From assembly GCA_003136335.1 (NCBI GenBank), contig PLEA01000030.1, positions 1 to 11,388 on the forward strand: 11,388 nucleotides of DNA, given 5' to 3'. The position numbers were made by a program, and so were the translations under genes. Below the pieces are notes generated by a model. The model was given only the letters and a program-made list of their open reading frames with translations. It was not told the origin of the DNA and ran no database searches. Origin of the DNA: Acidobacteriaceae bacterium (GTDB lineage Bacteria; Acidobacteriota; Terriglobia; Terriglobales; SbA1). The stretch's first letter is position 1; each line of letters opens with the position of its first letter. Shown here piece by piece: positions 1 through 7,020 of this stretch.

Positions 1-741
1 TTCCGCTCGCGCCTCATTGTGGGCACGGGAAAATACAAATCCTTCCAGGAAACGGCGCGTGCGCTCGAAGCCAGCGGCGCAGAGATGGTTACGGTCGCGG
101 TACGCCGCGTGAACCTGGATCGGAATAAGGAATCGCTGCTCGACTACATCGATGCGAAGAAGTATTTTCTGCTGCCGAACACCGCGGGATGCTACACCGC
201 CGACGAGGCCGTCCGCGCGGCGCGTCTGGGGCGCGAAGTCGGCCTTTCTGATTGGGTGAAGCTGGAAGTAATTGGCGATCAAGCCACACTTTATCCGGAC
301 GTGCAGGCGACGCTGGAAGCCACCCGCGTGCTGGTGAAGGAAGGCTTTACCGTGCTGCCCTACACGTCAGACGACATTGTTTTTGCGAAACGTCTGATCG
401 ACGCGGGAGCGGCTACGATCATGCCCCTGGGCGCGCCCATCGGCAGCGGCATGGGAATTCAGAACCAGGCGCACATTCGCATTCTGCGCGAAATGATCAC
501 AGGCGTGCCGTTGATTGTGGATGCGGGAGTGGGCACGGCCTCGGATGCCGCGATCGCGATGGAACTGGGAGCGGACGCGGTGCTCATGAATACAGGCATT
601 GCCAACGCCCAAGATCCGGTGCTGATGGCGGAAGCCATGCACCATGCGGTGCTGGCCGGACGCCAGGCGTATTTGTCGGGCCGCATGGCGAAGAAGTTGT
701 ACGCCACGGCGAGTTCCCCGCTGGAAGGCGTAGTGCGTTAG
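1..741 (+). CDS. thiG: Thiazole synthase ThiG, 5' end cut by window
   Basis: ThiG builds the thiazole phosphate ring of thiamine in the cytoplasm from 1-deoxy-D-xylulose 5-phosphate, dehydroglycine and sulfur carried on ThiS thiocarboxylate. The frame is open from base 1 and reads [14 protein letters not shown], the usual ThiG N-terminal motif, so the GTG at 19 is an internal valine and not the start. About ten residues are probably missing, judged against the roughly 256-residue B. subtilis protein. Visible family motifs are [21 protein letters not shown] (the Lys at 259-261 is the expected Schiff-base lysine), [12 protein letters not shown] and [12 protein letters not shown] followed by [11 protein letters not shown], which form the phosphate-binding side of the TIM barrel. 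ThiS and any TPP riboswitch would lie to the left, outside the window. The gene ends before a hairpin-rich gap and faces a minus-strand gene. Confidence 0.96.
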   Translation, partial: FRSRLIVGTGKYKSFQETARALEASGAEMVTVAVRRVNLDRNKESLLDYIDAKKYFLLPNTAGCYTADEAVRAARLGREVGLSDWVKLEVIGDQATLYPDVQATLEATRVLVKEGFTVLPYTSDDIVFAKRLIDAGAATIMPLGAPIGSGMGIQNQAHIRILREMITGVPLIVDAGVGTASDAAIAMELGADAVLMNTGIANAQDPVLMAEAMHHAVLAGRQAYLSGRMAKKLYATASSPLEGVVR

Positions 742-753
742 GTTTCGTGTGGC

Positions 754-884
754 GCGGGCGCCCCGCCCGCGTTTCGTAGAGACGGTGCTGGCAACGTCTC
801 GCTCTCACCAGCGTCCGAAATGCCGCCGGCAGAGACGTAACAAGTTACGTCTCTACGAGAAAGAGGGCGGCTCTCGCCGCCCTC
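754..884. repeat. Two-sided hairpin array, REPIN-like intergenic repeat
   Basis: Between convergent genes lie four stem-loops arranged symmetrically. The left module is a GC hairpin (GCGGGCG at 754-760 with CGCCCGC at 764-770) followed by TCGTAGAGACG at 774-784. The right module is the mirror image: CGTCTCTACGA at 848-858, then a GC hairpin (stem 863-871 with 876-884). The two 11-base arms are exact reverse complements. Each inner arm also folds locally: 779-788 with 791-800 (one mismatch), and AGAGACGTAAC at 831-841 with GTTACGTCTCT at 844-854 (perfect, 2-base loop). Paired inverted palindromes between genes are the layout of REPINs. Mobility is inference, since only one copy is visible here. 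Confidence 0.6.
857..884 (-). terminator. Candidate rho-independent terminator of the small secreted-protein gene
   Basis: Read on the minus strand, a perfect 9-bp GC-rich stem (884-876 with 871-863) and 4-base loop lie 25 bases past the TGA of the gene ending at 910. They are followed by TTTCTC (862-857). The T tract is short and interrupted, so the terminator could be weak. The same stem is the right-hand GC hairpin of the surrounding repeat array. Confidence 0.45.
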
Positions 885-909
885 GATTAGCTTCAATCCG
901 TGGCCCTGA

Positions 910-1239
910 TCAAAGCATCTTTGCGCTCTCGACGTGGATCGAATCGCCAGTCACCGCGCCAGTTATGGCGATATGATGGCCTTCGTGTCCCTTCAGGGCG
1001 TCCGGATTGTCGACCATCAGGATCTTCTGATCCTTGTCGGTGACGATCACCATTTTCGCGCCCGCAGCCAGGCATTTCTTGGTACAGGCCTCCCCCTTGG
1101 CGTTGGCGTCCTTGGCGCCGCACTTGTCATTGCTCACCCAGCCTTTGACGGTGGCGCTCTTGCCCATATCGTCAAACGCCATCGCCGTCAGGGCGAACAC
1201 AAAACAAATCGCAAGACATAGCACTAACACTTTTCTCAT
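910..1239 (-). CDS. Small secreted Cys/His protein, DUF5818-like
   Basis: This is a 109-residue exported protein of unknown function. Residues 1-21 form a signal peptide: MRK, a hydrophobic core, then an AMA cleavage site before FDD; there is no lipobox. The mature part of about 88 residues starts with GWVSNDKCGAK, followed by EACTKKC and later KGHEGHH. Three cysteines (40, 52, 56) and a histidine cluster (85, 88, 89) could bind a metal or form a disulfide. The C-terminal half alternates beta-strand-like stretches ending in IHVESAKML, like a small beta barrel. I recall this layout (GWxSDxxCG, ECTKKC, VKVTG) from the DUF5818 family in Acidobacteria, but cannot confirm it. The start is supported by AAGGAG ten bases upstream of the ATG. 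The gene seems to stand alone, with its own promoter and terminator. Confidence 0.85.
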   Translation of the reverse strand: MRKVLVLCLAICFVFALTAMAFDDMGKSATVKGWVSNDKCGAKDANAKGEACTKKCLAAGAKMVIVTDKDQKILMVDNPDALKGHEGHHIAITGAVTGDSIHVESAKML

Positions 1240-1362
1240 GGCCGGTTTTCTCCTTTTTGAAATTCAGATTGCGGCCCCATGCCACAAGAACCCGTGCGTC
1301 GAAGATTGTGCCGATCCTTCCGGAGCAGCAGTCCCCGTTCGATTGTGAAATGAGGCACGGGA

Positions 1363-1371
1363 AATATACCA
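1363..1371 (-). promoter_or_regulatory. Candidate extended -10 box for the small secreted-protein gene
   Basis: On the minus strand the sequence reads TGG TATATT, an extended -10 form, about 125 bases upstream of the ATG at 1239. A CTGACA upstream is spaced 20 bases, too far for a good -35, which fits an extended -10 promoter. The predicted leader would be about 115 bases long. The rest of the 1240-1445 gap holds nothing else I can recognise. Confidence 0.3.
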
Positions 1372-1445
1372 CAGAGGTACAAAGGGGTTGTCAGCACACT
1401 GTCAGATGCATGCTCAGAGGTTGCACGACAGGAAAATTGAGCAGG

Positions 1446-1904
1446 CTATTTTTTCGCGGAGTGAGTGGCGGGGAACACGGGTTTCGCCGCAATCGGAGGA
1501 ACGTAGACATACTCTCCAGGCTTGGCATAACCCAGTTGCTCGCGCGCCTCTTTTTCAATGGACTTCTGATCGCTCTTCAGGCCCTGGATCTTCTGGGTAA
1601 AGCGATCATTCTCCTGCTGCACCTGAACAATCTGCTTGTGCAACGCATCGTGCTCGGCACGCTTCTGCTTATAGATGACCATTCCATTCGCACCGAACAT
1701 TACATGGACGAACAACGAAGCGGCCAGCACAGCCACAGCCATAGTCGCGATGCGGCGCCGCAGAGCGTAGATTCGGAGGAGCATTGGCCGAGCCCGCTCG
1801 ATCCACGACGCGGCCAACGCTTCCGCCTGCGGCGCGCGATCGGCCATGGCACGCAGACCGTCCTCCGGGCGCGGGAATTTGGCCATCCGGTACAAGGGTT
1901 TCAC
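1446..1904 (-). CDS. FtsB/DivIC-like septum formation initiator protein
   Basis: This is a short single-pass membrane protein of the FtsB/FtsL/DivIC type; these proteins form coiled-coil complexes that regulate septal peptidoglycan synthesis at division. From the GTG at 1904 the product is 152 residues. An N-terminal cytoplasmic part (about 1-50) is followed by one membrane segment (IATMAVAVLAASLFVHVMFG, about 52-71). Next comes a coiled coil rich in Lys, Gln and Glu (about 75-120), then the family signature EAREQLGYAKPGEYVYVP, and a short Pro/Ala tail. I chose GTG 1904 because GGAAGG lies 8 bases upstream. A TTG at 1922 and an ATG at 1886 are also in frame but lack a good ribosome site. It starts 24 bases after the mutase stop, so the two are probably co-transcribed. 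The extended N-terminus is longer than in E. coli FtsB. Confidence 0.82.
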   Translation of the reverse strand: MKPLYRMAKFPRPEDGLRAMADRAPQAEALAASWIERARPMLLRIYALRRRIATMAVAVLAASLFVHVMFGANGMVIYKQKRAEHDALHKQIVQVQQENDRFTQKIQGLKSDQKSIEKEAREQLGYAKPGEYVYVPPIAAKPVFPATHSAKK

Positions 1905-1912
1905 GGTCGGAA

Positions 1913-1918
1913 CCTTCC
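1913..1918 (-). promoter_or_regulatory. Ribosome binding site deciding the FtsB-like start
   Basis: GGAAGG on the minus strand lies 8 bases before the GTG at 1904. Neither the TTG at 1922 nor the ATG at 1886 has a comparable site, so the product probably starts MKPLYRMAKF. Confidence 0.5.
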
Positions 1919-1928
1919 GCAACTGCCG

Positions 1929-3335
1929 TTACTCAAAAATCCAATGTTTCGCGGCCGCACTCAGCGCCTCCAACCCCTTCTTACTGCGCGCTTCGGTGTA
2001 GACCCGCACAACCGGTTCGGTTCCCGATAACCGGTAACAGACCCAGGAACCGTCGCCGAACAGCAGCTTCAATCCGTCAGTGCGGACAACCTGGATCACC
2101 ACCCGCCCGGCGAAATCGCGCGGATCGGACTGCAGCTTCTCAGTGAACTTCGCCTTGACCTCGGGCGTCAAGCGGAAGTTCTCCCGCTGCGGATAGTAGG
2201 AACCAACTTGGTTACACACCGCCTCCAATTGTTCGCCCAGGGACTTGCCTCTTTTCGCGACGGCTTCACAGCACAGAAGGCCGGCCAGCAAGCCATCCTT
2301 TTCTGGCACGTGATGACGGATCGAAAGGCCTGCGCTTTCTTCGCCGCCAATCGCGATCTTGTCCTGCATGATCAGCTCGCCGATGTACTTGAAGCCCACC
2401 GGAGTCTCGTGCAACTCGACGCCGTGTGACTCGGCCAAAGCGTTGATCAGGTTGGTGGTCGCGACGGACTTCGCCACGCCGTTCTTCCAGCCTCGGCTCT
2501 CGACGAGGTAGTCGAAGAGCAGGGCAATTACGTAGTTCGGCTGCAGAAACGTTCCGTCGGAGTCGACGATGCCGAAGCGGTCGGCGTCGCCGTCGGTCGC
2601 AATGCCGATCTGTGCTCCAGTCTCGCGCATCTTTTTTCGCAGATCTTCCAGCAGATGGTCGTCGGGTTCGGGGGCGTGTCCGCCGAATAGGACGTCGCGG
2701 TAGTCGTGCACTGTGGCTACTTGTACGCCGGCGCTGCGCAGCAGTTCGTCGGAATATCCGCGAGCCGCGCCCCACATGGGATCGAAGACAACCCGGAGGT
2801 TTGCTTTGCGAATGACTTCCAGATCCACGATCTCAGCCAGGCGCTTCAGGTAGGCCGGCTTGGGATCAAGCGTTCCGCGAGCCGGAGCTGCGGCGCGACT
2901 TTTGGTGGACTGAGCACCATCGCCCGCGACAATTTCGGCTTCAATCTTTTGCGTAACTTCGGGCAAGGCAGGGCAACCGTCGGGAGTAGAAAATTTGATT
3001 CCGTTGTATTCGGGGGGATTGTGCGAGGCGGTGAAATTAATGACTCCATCTGCCTTGTTGTTAATTACAGCGTGGGCAAATGCCGGAGTAGGGGCGGCCT
3101 CGGCAACTACAAGCGGCGCGATTCCGTGCGCCGCCAGGATTTCCGCCGCCATCGCGCAGAAAGTCTCACCGAGAAACCTCGGATCGCGTCCCACAATCAC
3201 GCGTGCGCCCAGCGGCTTCTGCGAAGCGACGTAGCGGGCGATCCCGCCCACGGCGCGCTGCACATTGGCAAAGGTGAACTCTTCGGCCATGACCGCCCGC
3301 CAACCCGACGTGCCAAACTTGATTTGCGTTAGCAT
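1929..3335 (-). CDS. Phosphoglucomutase/phosphomannomutase (alpha-D-phosphohexomutase)
   Basis: This cytosolic enzyme moves phosphate between C1 and C6 of a hexose, feeding sugar nucleotides for cell wall, polysaccharide and glycogen. From the ATG at 3335 it is 468 residues, typical for the family. The four expected loops appear in order: FGTSGWR at the N-terminus; the phosphoserine loop TASHNPPEYNG; the Mg-binding loop DGDADRFG; the sugar-binding loop GGEESAGLS; and the phosphate-binding loop RLSGTEPVVRV near the C-terminus. GGEESAG favours glucose-type mutases over GlmM, but substrate cannot be fixed by reading. The open frame continues 64 residues upstream to 3527, but that part is Arg-rich, overlaps cutA and lacks family similarity. 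ATG 3335 is preceded by GAGG eight bases away. It is divergent from cutA (80-base gap) and leads into the FtsB-like gene. Confidence 0.93.
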   Translation of the reverse strand: MLTQIKFGTSGWRAVMAEEFTFANVQRAVGGIARYVASQKPLGARVIVGRDPRFLGETFCAMAAEILAAHGIAPLVVAEAAPTPAFAHAVINNKADGVINFTASHNPPEYNGIKFSTPDGCPALPEVTQKIEAEIVAGDGAQSTKSRAAAPARGTLDPKPAYLKRLAEIVDLEVIRKANLRVVFDPMWGAARGYSDELLRSAGVQVATVHDYRDVLFGGHAPEPDDHLLEDLRKKMRETGAQIGIATDGDADRFGIVDSDGTFLQPNYVIALLFDYLVESRGWKNGVAKSVATTNLINALAESHGVELHETPVGFKYIGELIMQDKIAIGGEESAGLSIRHHVPEKDGLLAGLLCCEAVAKRGKSLGEQLEAVCNQVGSYYPQRENFRLTPEVKAKFTEKLQSDPRDFAGRVVIQVVRTDGLKLLFGDGSWVCYRLSGTEPVVRVYTEARSKKGLEALSAAAKHWIFE

Positions 3336-3415
3336 GAAAGAACCCTCGCTGCCTCGAATCTTGCCGCGGCCCTCGTGGCGCATTCCGACGGCGGAGGGCC
3401 GACGTGTGATTTTAT

Positions 3416-3733
3416 ATGACTGACAAACGAATCGTCCTCTCCACCGCCGGGTCCGAAGACGAGGCCCGCAAGATCGCACGCCATCTGGTCGAGCAGCGGC
3501 TCGCCGCCTGCGTGAACGTCGTTCCACAGATTGAATCGATCTACCGGTGGCAGGGGAAAGTGGAGTCGAGCAGGGAATGGCTACTGATTATTAAGACGAC
3601 GGTGGAGAAATTTCCTGCAGTGCGCGACGCCATTCGGGAATCGCACTCCTACGAACTTCCGGAGTGCGTTGCCATCAGTATTGCGGACGGCAGCGCCGGC
3701 TACCTGGAATGGATTGACCAGTCGGTGAAGTAG
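3416..3733 (+). CDS. cutA: CutA1 divalent-cation tolerance family protein
   Basis: CutA is a small cytoplasmic protein that forms very stable ferredoxin-fold trimers resembling PII signal proteins. It was named for copper tolerance in E. coli, but its general role is unsettled. The product has 105 residues, the usual length. Family features are visible in order: STAGSEDEARKIARHLVE, then RLAACVNVVP with the conserved Cys, IESIYRWQGKVE, EWLLIIKT, SYELPECVAI and GSAGYLEWI at the C-terminus. The ATG at 3416 is the first possible start, because an in-frame TGA lies at 3407-3409. No good ribosome site is visible: the nearest GGAGG is 18 bases away. The neighbours do not point to a metal-resistance locus. 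Confidence 0.95.
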   Translation: MTDKRIVLSTAGSEDEARKIARHLVEQRLAACVNVVPQIESIYRWQGKVESSREWLLIIKTTVEKFPAVRDAIRESHSYELPECVAISIADGSAGYLEWIDQSVK

Positions 3734-3761
3734 TCATTTCCCAGACAGTGTGGATTTTGTC

Positions 3762-4568
3762 TTAGCCCGCGCGACCGCGCAGGTTCAGGCGCCAGTAGTC
3801 TAACGAAAACGGCGGATCATCGACTGAAGCCTGCTGGGTCAACTCTGCCATGAACTCTGCGCGAAGTTCTTCCGAAGGAATGTTCTCGAGATGCCGCCGC
3901 AAAATGATGTTGCGCACGAATTCGTTGTACTGCTCGGCACCGTCGAGAACCGTGGGTGCCGCTTCAATCGAGGTCTCGCCTGCAACAAACCCAGCGCGCC
4001 GCAGACTCTCAGCCGCGCCCTCCGCATCCTGATAAAGCCAGGGCTCGTGAAAGCCGGCAAATAAATCGGCGAATTTCGGAGTCGCGGCCAGAACATTCGC
4101 CCGGCGGCGCAGGGTGATCAGGTTCGGGCCGCCTCCGCACTGGGCCTCCAGCCATCCTCCTGGAACGAGCACCCGGCGCAGGTTCGCAAACAATCGATCG
4201 TGGTCGAGTACCCAATGAAACGCCGCTGTGCTCACGATGCCGTCGAAGGCACTTTCAAAAGGAAGGTGTAGGAGATCACACGCTACGAGGCTCACTCGGG
4301 TTCCGAACTGTGGCGAGAGGTGCTCGTGCGCCGCGCCCAGCATGTTTTGCGAGAGGTCCACGCCAACCACGCAGCCACGCGGTAATGCTTCCAGCAGATC
4401 AGCGGTCAGACGGCCGGTTCCACATCCTGCATCGAGCACAACTTCGTCGCCGCGCAAGCGCAACCGCGACAGCACTTTCTTGCCCCAGCTCACCTGCGGC
4501 CCGGAGAGGCGATGGTAGACGGCGGAGTTCCACTCGCGGAAAGAAGATTGATTTTGCTTGGAAGTCAT
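3762..4568 (-). CDS. Class I SAM-dependent methyltransferase, Tam-like
   Basis: This is a cytosolic methyltransferase of the trans-aconitate 2-methyltransferase/UbiE-like group; the substrate is unknown. From the ATG at 4568 it has 268 residues, close to E. coli Tam. The SAM-binding fold is clear: motif I VVLDAGCGTGRLT at about 43-55, the acidic residue ending beta 2 in GVDLSQNML (Asp71), then VACDLLHLPF, and the STAAFHWVLD stretch around 113-122, which recalls the (L/F)HWV motif of Tam. Next comes LVPGGWLEAQ. The C-terminal half is helical, as in Tam. The frame is open up to an ATG at 4682, but the extra 38 residues are translated from the hairpin repeats next door, so I reject that start. 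The ATG at 4568 has only AGGTG directly against it, so the start is not certain. It is convergent with cutA and may be read from the sulfur genes upstream. Confidence 0.88.
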   Translation of the reverse strand: MTSKQNQSSFREWNSAVYHRLSGPQVSWGKKVLSRLRLRGDEVVLDAGCGTGRLTADLLEALPRGCVVGVDLSQNMLGAAHEHLSPQFGTRVSLVACDLLHLPFESAFDGIVSTAAFHWVLDHDRLFANLRRVLVPGGWLEAQCGGGPNLITLRRRANVLAATPKFADLFAGFHEPWLYQDAEGAAESLRRAGFVAGETSIEAAPTVLDGAEQYNEFVRNIILRRHLENIPSEELRAEFMAELTQQASVDDPPFSLDYWRLNLRGRAG

Positions 4569-4594
4569 CACCTGGTGAAACGAAGCATCCCCCA

Positions 4595-4697
4595 GGAGCT
4601 TAAAGCCCCGCTTTTTTGCTGACTCGGACGGCACGGCTGAAGCCGCGCCCTTCCCATAACCACGGGGTTGATCCGCGTTCATCCGTAAAATCCGTGG
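4595..4697 (-). repeat. Composite hairpin repeat between the sulfur operon and the methyltransferase
   Basis: Three palindromic units lie side by side. The first pairs 4595-4600 with 4604-4609. The second pairs 4630-4638 with 4641-4649. The third pairs CCACGG at 4660-4665 with CCGTGG at 4692-4697 around a 26-base loop. In the first two, the single mismatch is A:C on the plus strand but a G:U pair in minus-strand RNA, so both stems close fully in the minus transcript. The third unit, with CACGGATTTTACGGATGAA on the minus strand, resembles a short intergenic repeat I remember from many Acidobacteria genomes. That recollection is not checked. Confidence 0.5.
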
Positions 4698-4708
4698 CCA
4701 AGAAGTTT

Positions 4709-5866
4709 TTAGATCGTGTTTAGCGCACCGTCCAGATCGTCGAGAATGTCATCCACGTCCTCGATCCCCACGGAAATTCGCACCAAGCCGTCGGTGATGC
4801 CGATGGCCTTGCGACCCTTCGCGCCCAACGCCGCGTGCGTCATGGTCGCGGGATGTGAGATGAGAGTTTCGACGCCGCCCAGTGACTCGCCCAGCGAGCA
4901 CACGCGCACTTTTTTTAGCATCTTGTTCGCGTTTTCTAGAGAGCCGGTCTCAAACGTGATCATCGATCCAAAGCCGCTCATCTGCCGCCTGGCAAGTGCA
5001 TGCTGCGGATGGTCCGGCAAACCCGGATAGAACACGGCCTTCACTTTTTTGTGCCTGGAGAGAAAATCGGCGACGATGCGGCCGCTGCGGTCGTGAATCT
5101 CCATCCGTGCGGCCAGAGTCTTCACTCCGCGCAGCACGAGCCAGCATTCGAAGGGAGAAAGAATCGCACCGGCCGCTTTCTGCAGAAACGCCAGCTTGCC
5201 AGCGTGCTTCTGCTTTGCGCAAACCACCACGCCGCCCAAACCGTCGCTGTGCCCGTTCAGGAACTTCGTGGTGGAGTGCACCACCATGTCCGCGCCCAGC
5301 GCGAGCGGCTGCTGGAAATACGGAGACATAAATGTGTTGTCGACCACCAGGGAAACTTTCTTCTGGCGGCATATCTGGCTAATGGCCACAAGATCACTCA
5401 GCCGCATCAAGGGATTCGTCGGCGTCTCCACGTAAGCCATCCGCGTGTTTTTGCGGACGGCGCGTTCCACGTTCTGCGCGTCAGAAGTGTCGACGTAAGA
5501 AAATTCCAGCCCGAAGCCCGCCATCACTTGGTTGAACAGTCGAGGCGTGCCTCCGTATAAATCGTTGCCGCACACCACGTGGTCGCCGGACTTCAGCATG
5601 CTGACGATCGCATTGATAGCGGCCATGCCGCTGGCAAACACGCGGGCCGCCACGCCGCCTTCGAGTGCGGCGAGATTCGTCTCCAGCCGCGTGCGCGTGG
5701 GATTCGACACGCGGGAATATTCATATCCCTTGTGCTCGCCGATGCCTTGTTGAACGTAGGTCGAGGTGGGATAGATGGGCACGGCCACAGCTCCGGTCAA
5801 AGGGTCCGGCTCCTGCCCGCGGTGAATGGCACGCGTAGCAAAACCTGGTTCTTTATTTTTTTTCAT
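4709..5866 (-). CDS. Cystathionine gamma-synthase / gamma-lyase (PLP, Cys/Met metabolism)
   Basis: This is a cytosolic PLP enzyme of transsulfuration. The gamma-synthase makes cystathionine from an activated homoserine and cysteine; the gamma-lyase cleaves cystathionine to cysteine. The 385-residue length is normal. Visible features are ATRAIHRGQEPD at the N-terminus, EYSRVSNPTR (PLP phosphate from the partner subunit), FASGMAAI, ETPTNPL, the PLP aspartate in VVDNTFMSPYFQ, and the PLP lysine Lys201 in HSTTKFLNGHSD. SLGGVETLISHPATMTH and VRISVGIED follow near the C-terminus. The DNTFMSPYFQ-PLALGAD stretch is closer to what I remember of human gamma-lyase than of E. coli MetB, but synthase and lyase cannot be told apart by motif alone. 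It lies 27 bases after the CysK/CBS-type gene, so the two probably form an operon. No clear ribosome site precedes the ATG. Confidence 0.93.
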   Translation of the reverse strand: MKKNKEPGFATRAIHRGQEPDPLTGAVAVPIYPTSTYVQQGIGEHKGYEYSRVSNPTRTRLETNLAALEGGVAARVFASGMAAINAIVSMLKSGDHVVCGNDLYGGTPRLFNQVMAGFGLEFSYVDTSDAQNVERAVRKNTRMAYVETPTNPLMRLSDLVAISQICRQKKVSLVVDNTFMSPYFQQPLALGADMVVHSTTKFLNGHSDGLGGVVVCAKQKHAGKLAFLQKAAGAILSPFECWLVLRGVKTLAARMEIHDRSGRIVADFLSRHKKVKAVFYPGLPDHPQHALARRQMSGFGSMITFETGSLENANKMLKKVRVCSLGESLGGVETLISHPATMTHAALGAKGRKAIGITDGLVRISVGIEDVDDILDDLDGALNTI

Positions 5867-5893
5867 GAGTTTGAATCTGCGAGATCTGCGGCT

Positions 5894-6826
5894 CTAAATG
5901 CCGCCCTCAAAAATTTTCTTGGACAAATACCGCTCGGCCGAATCTGGAATGATGGTCACGACGCGCTTCCCCTGGCCCAGCCTCTTCGCAACTTGCAGCG
6001 ACGCGAACACCGCAGCCCCGCCGCTCGATCCCGCCAGCACGCCTTCCTGCACGGCCAAGGCGTTGACGGTACCGAACGCATCATCATCCATCACCATCAT
6101 CACTTCATCGCACACCGAGCGATCAAAGGTTTTCGGGATGAAGCTGGTGCCGATCCCTTCCACTTTGTGCGGCCCAGGTTCCCCTCCGCCCAGTGTCGAA
6201 CCTTGGGTTTCGACTGCAAACGCCAGCACGCGAGGCAACTTCTCCTTCACATAGCGCGCGACTCCAGAGAAAGTTCCCGAGGTGCCGCATCCGAGCACGA
6301 CGGCATCTATTTTCCCGTCCATCTGTTCGAAGATTTCGTGAGCAGTAGTTTCGTAGTGATAGTCAGGATTGGCGAGATTCTCGAACTGCCCGGCCATAAA
6401 CGCGGTGGGATCGCTGGCGACGAGTGCCTTCGCCTGCTGGATGGCGCCCTGCATGCCCTCGGCATCGGGAGTGCGGACCACCTCGGCACCAAGGGCCCGC
6501 ATGATGATCACTTTTTCCTGAGAAAAATTCTCCGGGACGAACAGCCGCACCTTGTAGCCACGGTTCACGCCGATCAGCGCGAGGCCGATGCCGGTGTTTC
6601 CAGCGGTGGCCTCGACAATCGTGCCACCGGGTGCAAGTTTTCCTTCCTCTTCAGCGCGCTTGATAATCCCAACCGCTGCGCGGTCTTTCACGCTGCCTCC
6701 CGGATTTAAGTACTCCAGCTTGGCGAAGACGTCCGCCGATCCCGTCGGAATCAGCCGCTTCAACTGCAACATGGGAGTTCCGCCGACCAGTTGGGTAATG
6801 TCGTCGGCAACGCGCAGGCGGGACAT
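5894..6826 (-). CDS. CysK/cystathionine beta-synthase-type PLP enzyme
   Basis: This fold-type II PLP enzyme makes cysteine from O-acetylserine and sulfide, or cystathionine from a serine derivative and homocysteine. From the ATG at 6826 it has 310 residues, standard for a catalytic core with no C-terminal CBS regulatory domain. Seen in order: LVGGTPMLQL; the PLP lysine (Lys47) in NPGGSVKDRA; the substrate loop ATAGNTGIGLAL; the phosphate loop GCGTSGTFSG; and PDSAERYLSKKIFEGG at the end. CysK normally has TSGNT in the substrate loop. TAGNT is a variant I associate with MccA-type cystathionine beta-synthases, which fits the neighbouring gamma-lyase-like gene. An open frame runs up to 6937, but the extra residues look unlike the family. 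No Shine-Dalgarno is visible before 6826, and a GTG at 6847 is also in frame. Confidence 0.92.
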   Translation of the reverse strand: MSRLRVADDITQLVGGTPMLQLKRLIPTGSADVFAKLEYLNPGGSVKDRAAVGIIKRAEEEGKLAPGGTIVEATAGNTGIGLALIGVNRGYKVRLFVPENFSQEKVIIMRALGAEVVRTPDAEGMQGAIQQAKALVASDPTAFMAGQFENLANPDYHYETTAHEIFEQMDGKIDAVVLGCGTSGTFSGVARYVKEKLPRVLAFAVETQGSTLGGGEPGPHKVEGIGTSFIPKTFDRSVCDEVMMVMDDDAFGTVNALAVQEGVLAGSSGGAAVFASLQVAKRLGQGKRVVTIIPDSAERYLSKKIFEGGI

Positions 6827-6852
6827 TTCAGAAGTTTTCGAAGTCACCTTAC

Positions 6853-6882
6853 AGGGTACGGGGGAGCGTGCAGGATCGTCAA
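6853..6882 (-). promoter_or_regulatory. Candidate promoter of the transsulfuration operon
   Basis: The minus strand shows TTGACG (6882-6877), an 18-base spacer and TACCCT (6858-6853). The -35 is good and the -10 poor (3 of 6 consensus bases). Transcription would start near 6846, about 20 bases before the ATG at 6826, which supports the shorter protein start. The 6827-7110 gap shows no SAM or T-box riboswitch motif. Confidence 0.28.
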
Positions 6883-7020
6883 TTAGCGAAGGACTTAGGT
6901 GCTGGTGCAGTTTGGATCGTTGGACCTGGCGTTCCAAGGCGTCACCACGATCTCGGCGCAGTTCAGCCGAGGGAGGGATCTGGCGGGAGCTACGCTGGAT
7001 GCGGCCGGCCTGCGCACGAG

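Noticed and set aside
19..21. GTG as the thiG start
   Set aside because: The frame stays open to base 1 with conserved ThiG residues ([10 protein letters not shown]) before it, so it is an internal valine.
3411..3416. TATAAA on the minus strand as a -10 box for the mutase
   Set aside because: It overlaps the cutA start codon and has no -35 at 16-18 bases, so it could be chance in an AT-rich patch.
3336..3527. N-terminal extension of the phosphohexomutase
   Set aside because: It overlaps cutA, is Arg-rich and lacks family similarity; the ATG at 3335 begins right before FGTSGWR and has a GAGG upstream.
5579..6709. 376-residue plus-strand open frame with a run of five histidines
   Set aside because: It crosses the two well-supported minus-strand sulfur genes. 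The histidine run comes from ATC/ACC-rich bases opposite a Met/Asp-rich stretch of the CysK-type enzyme.
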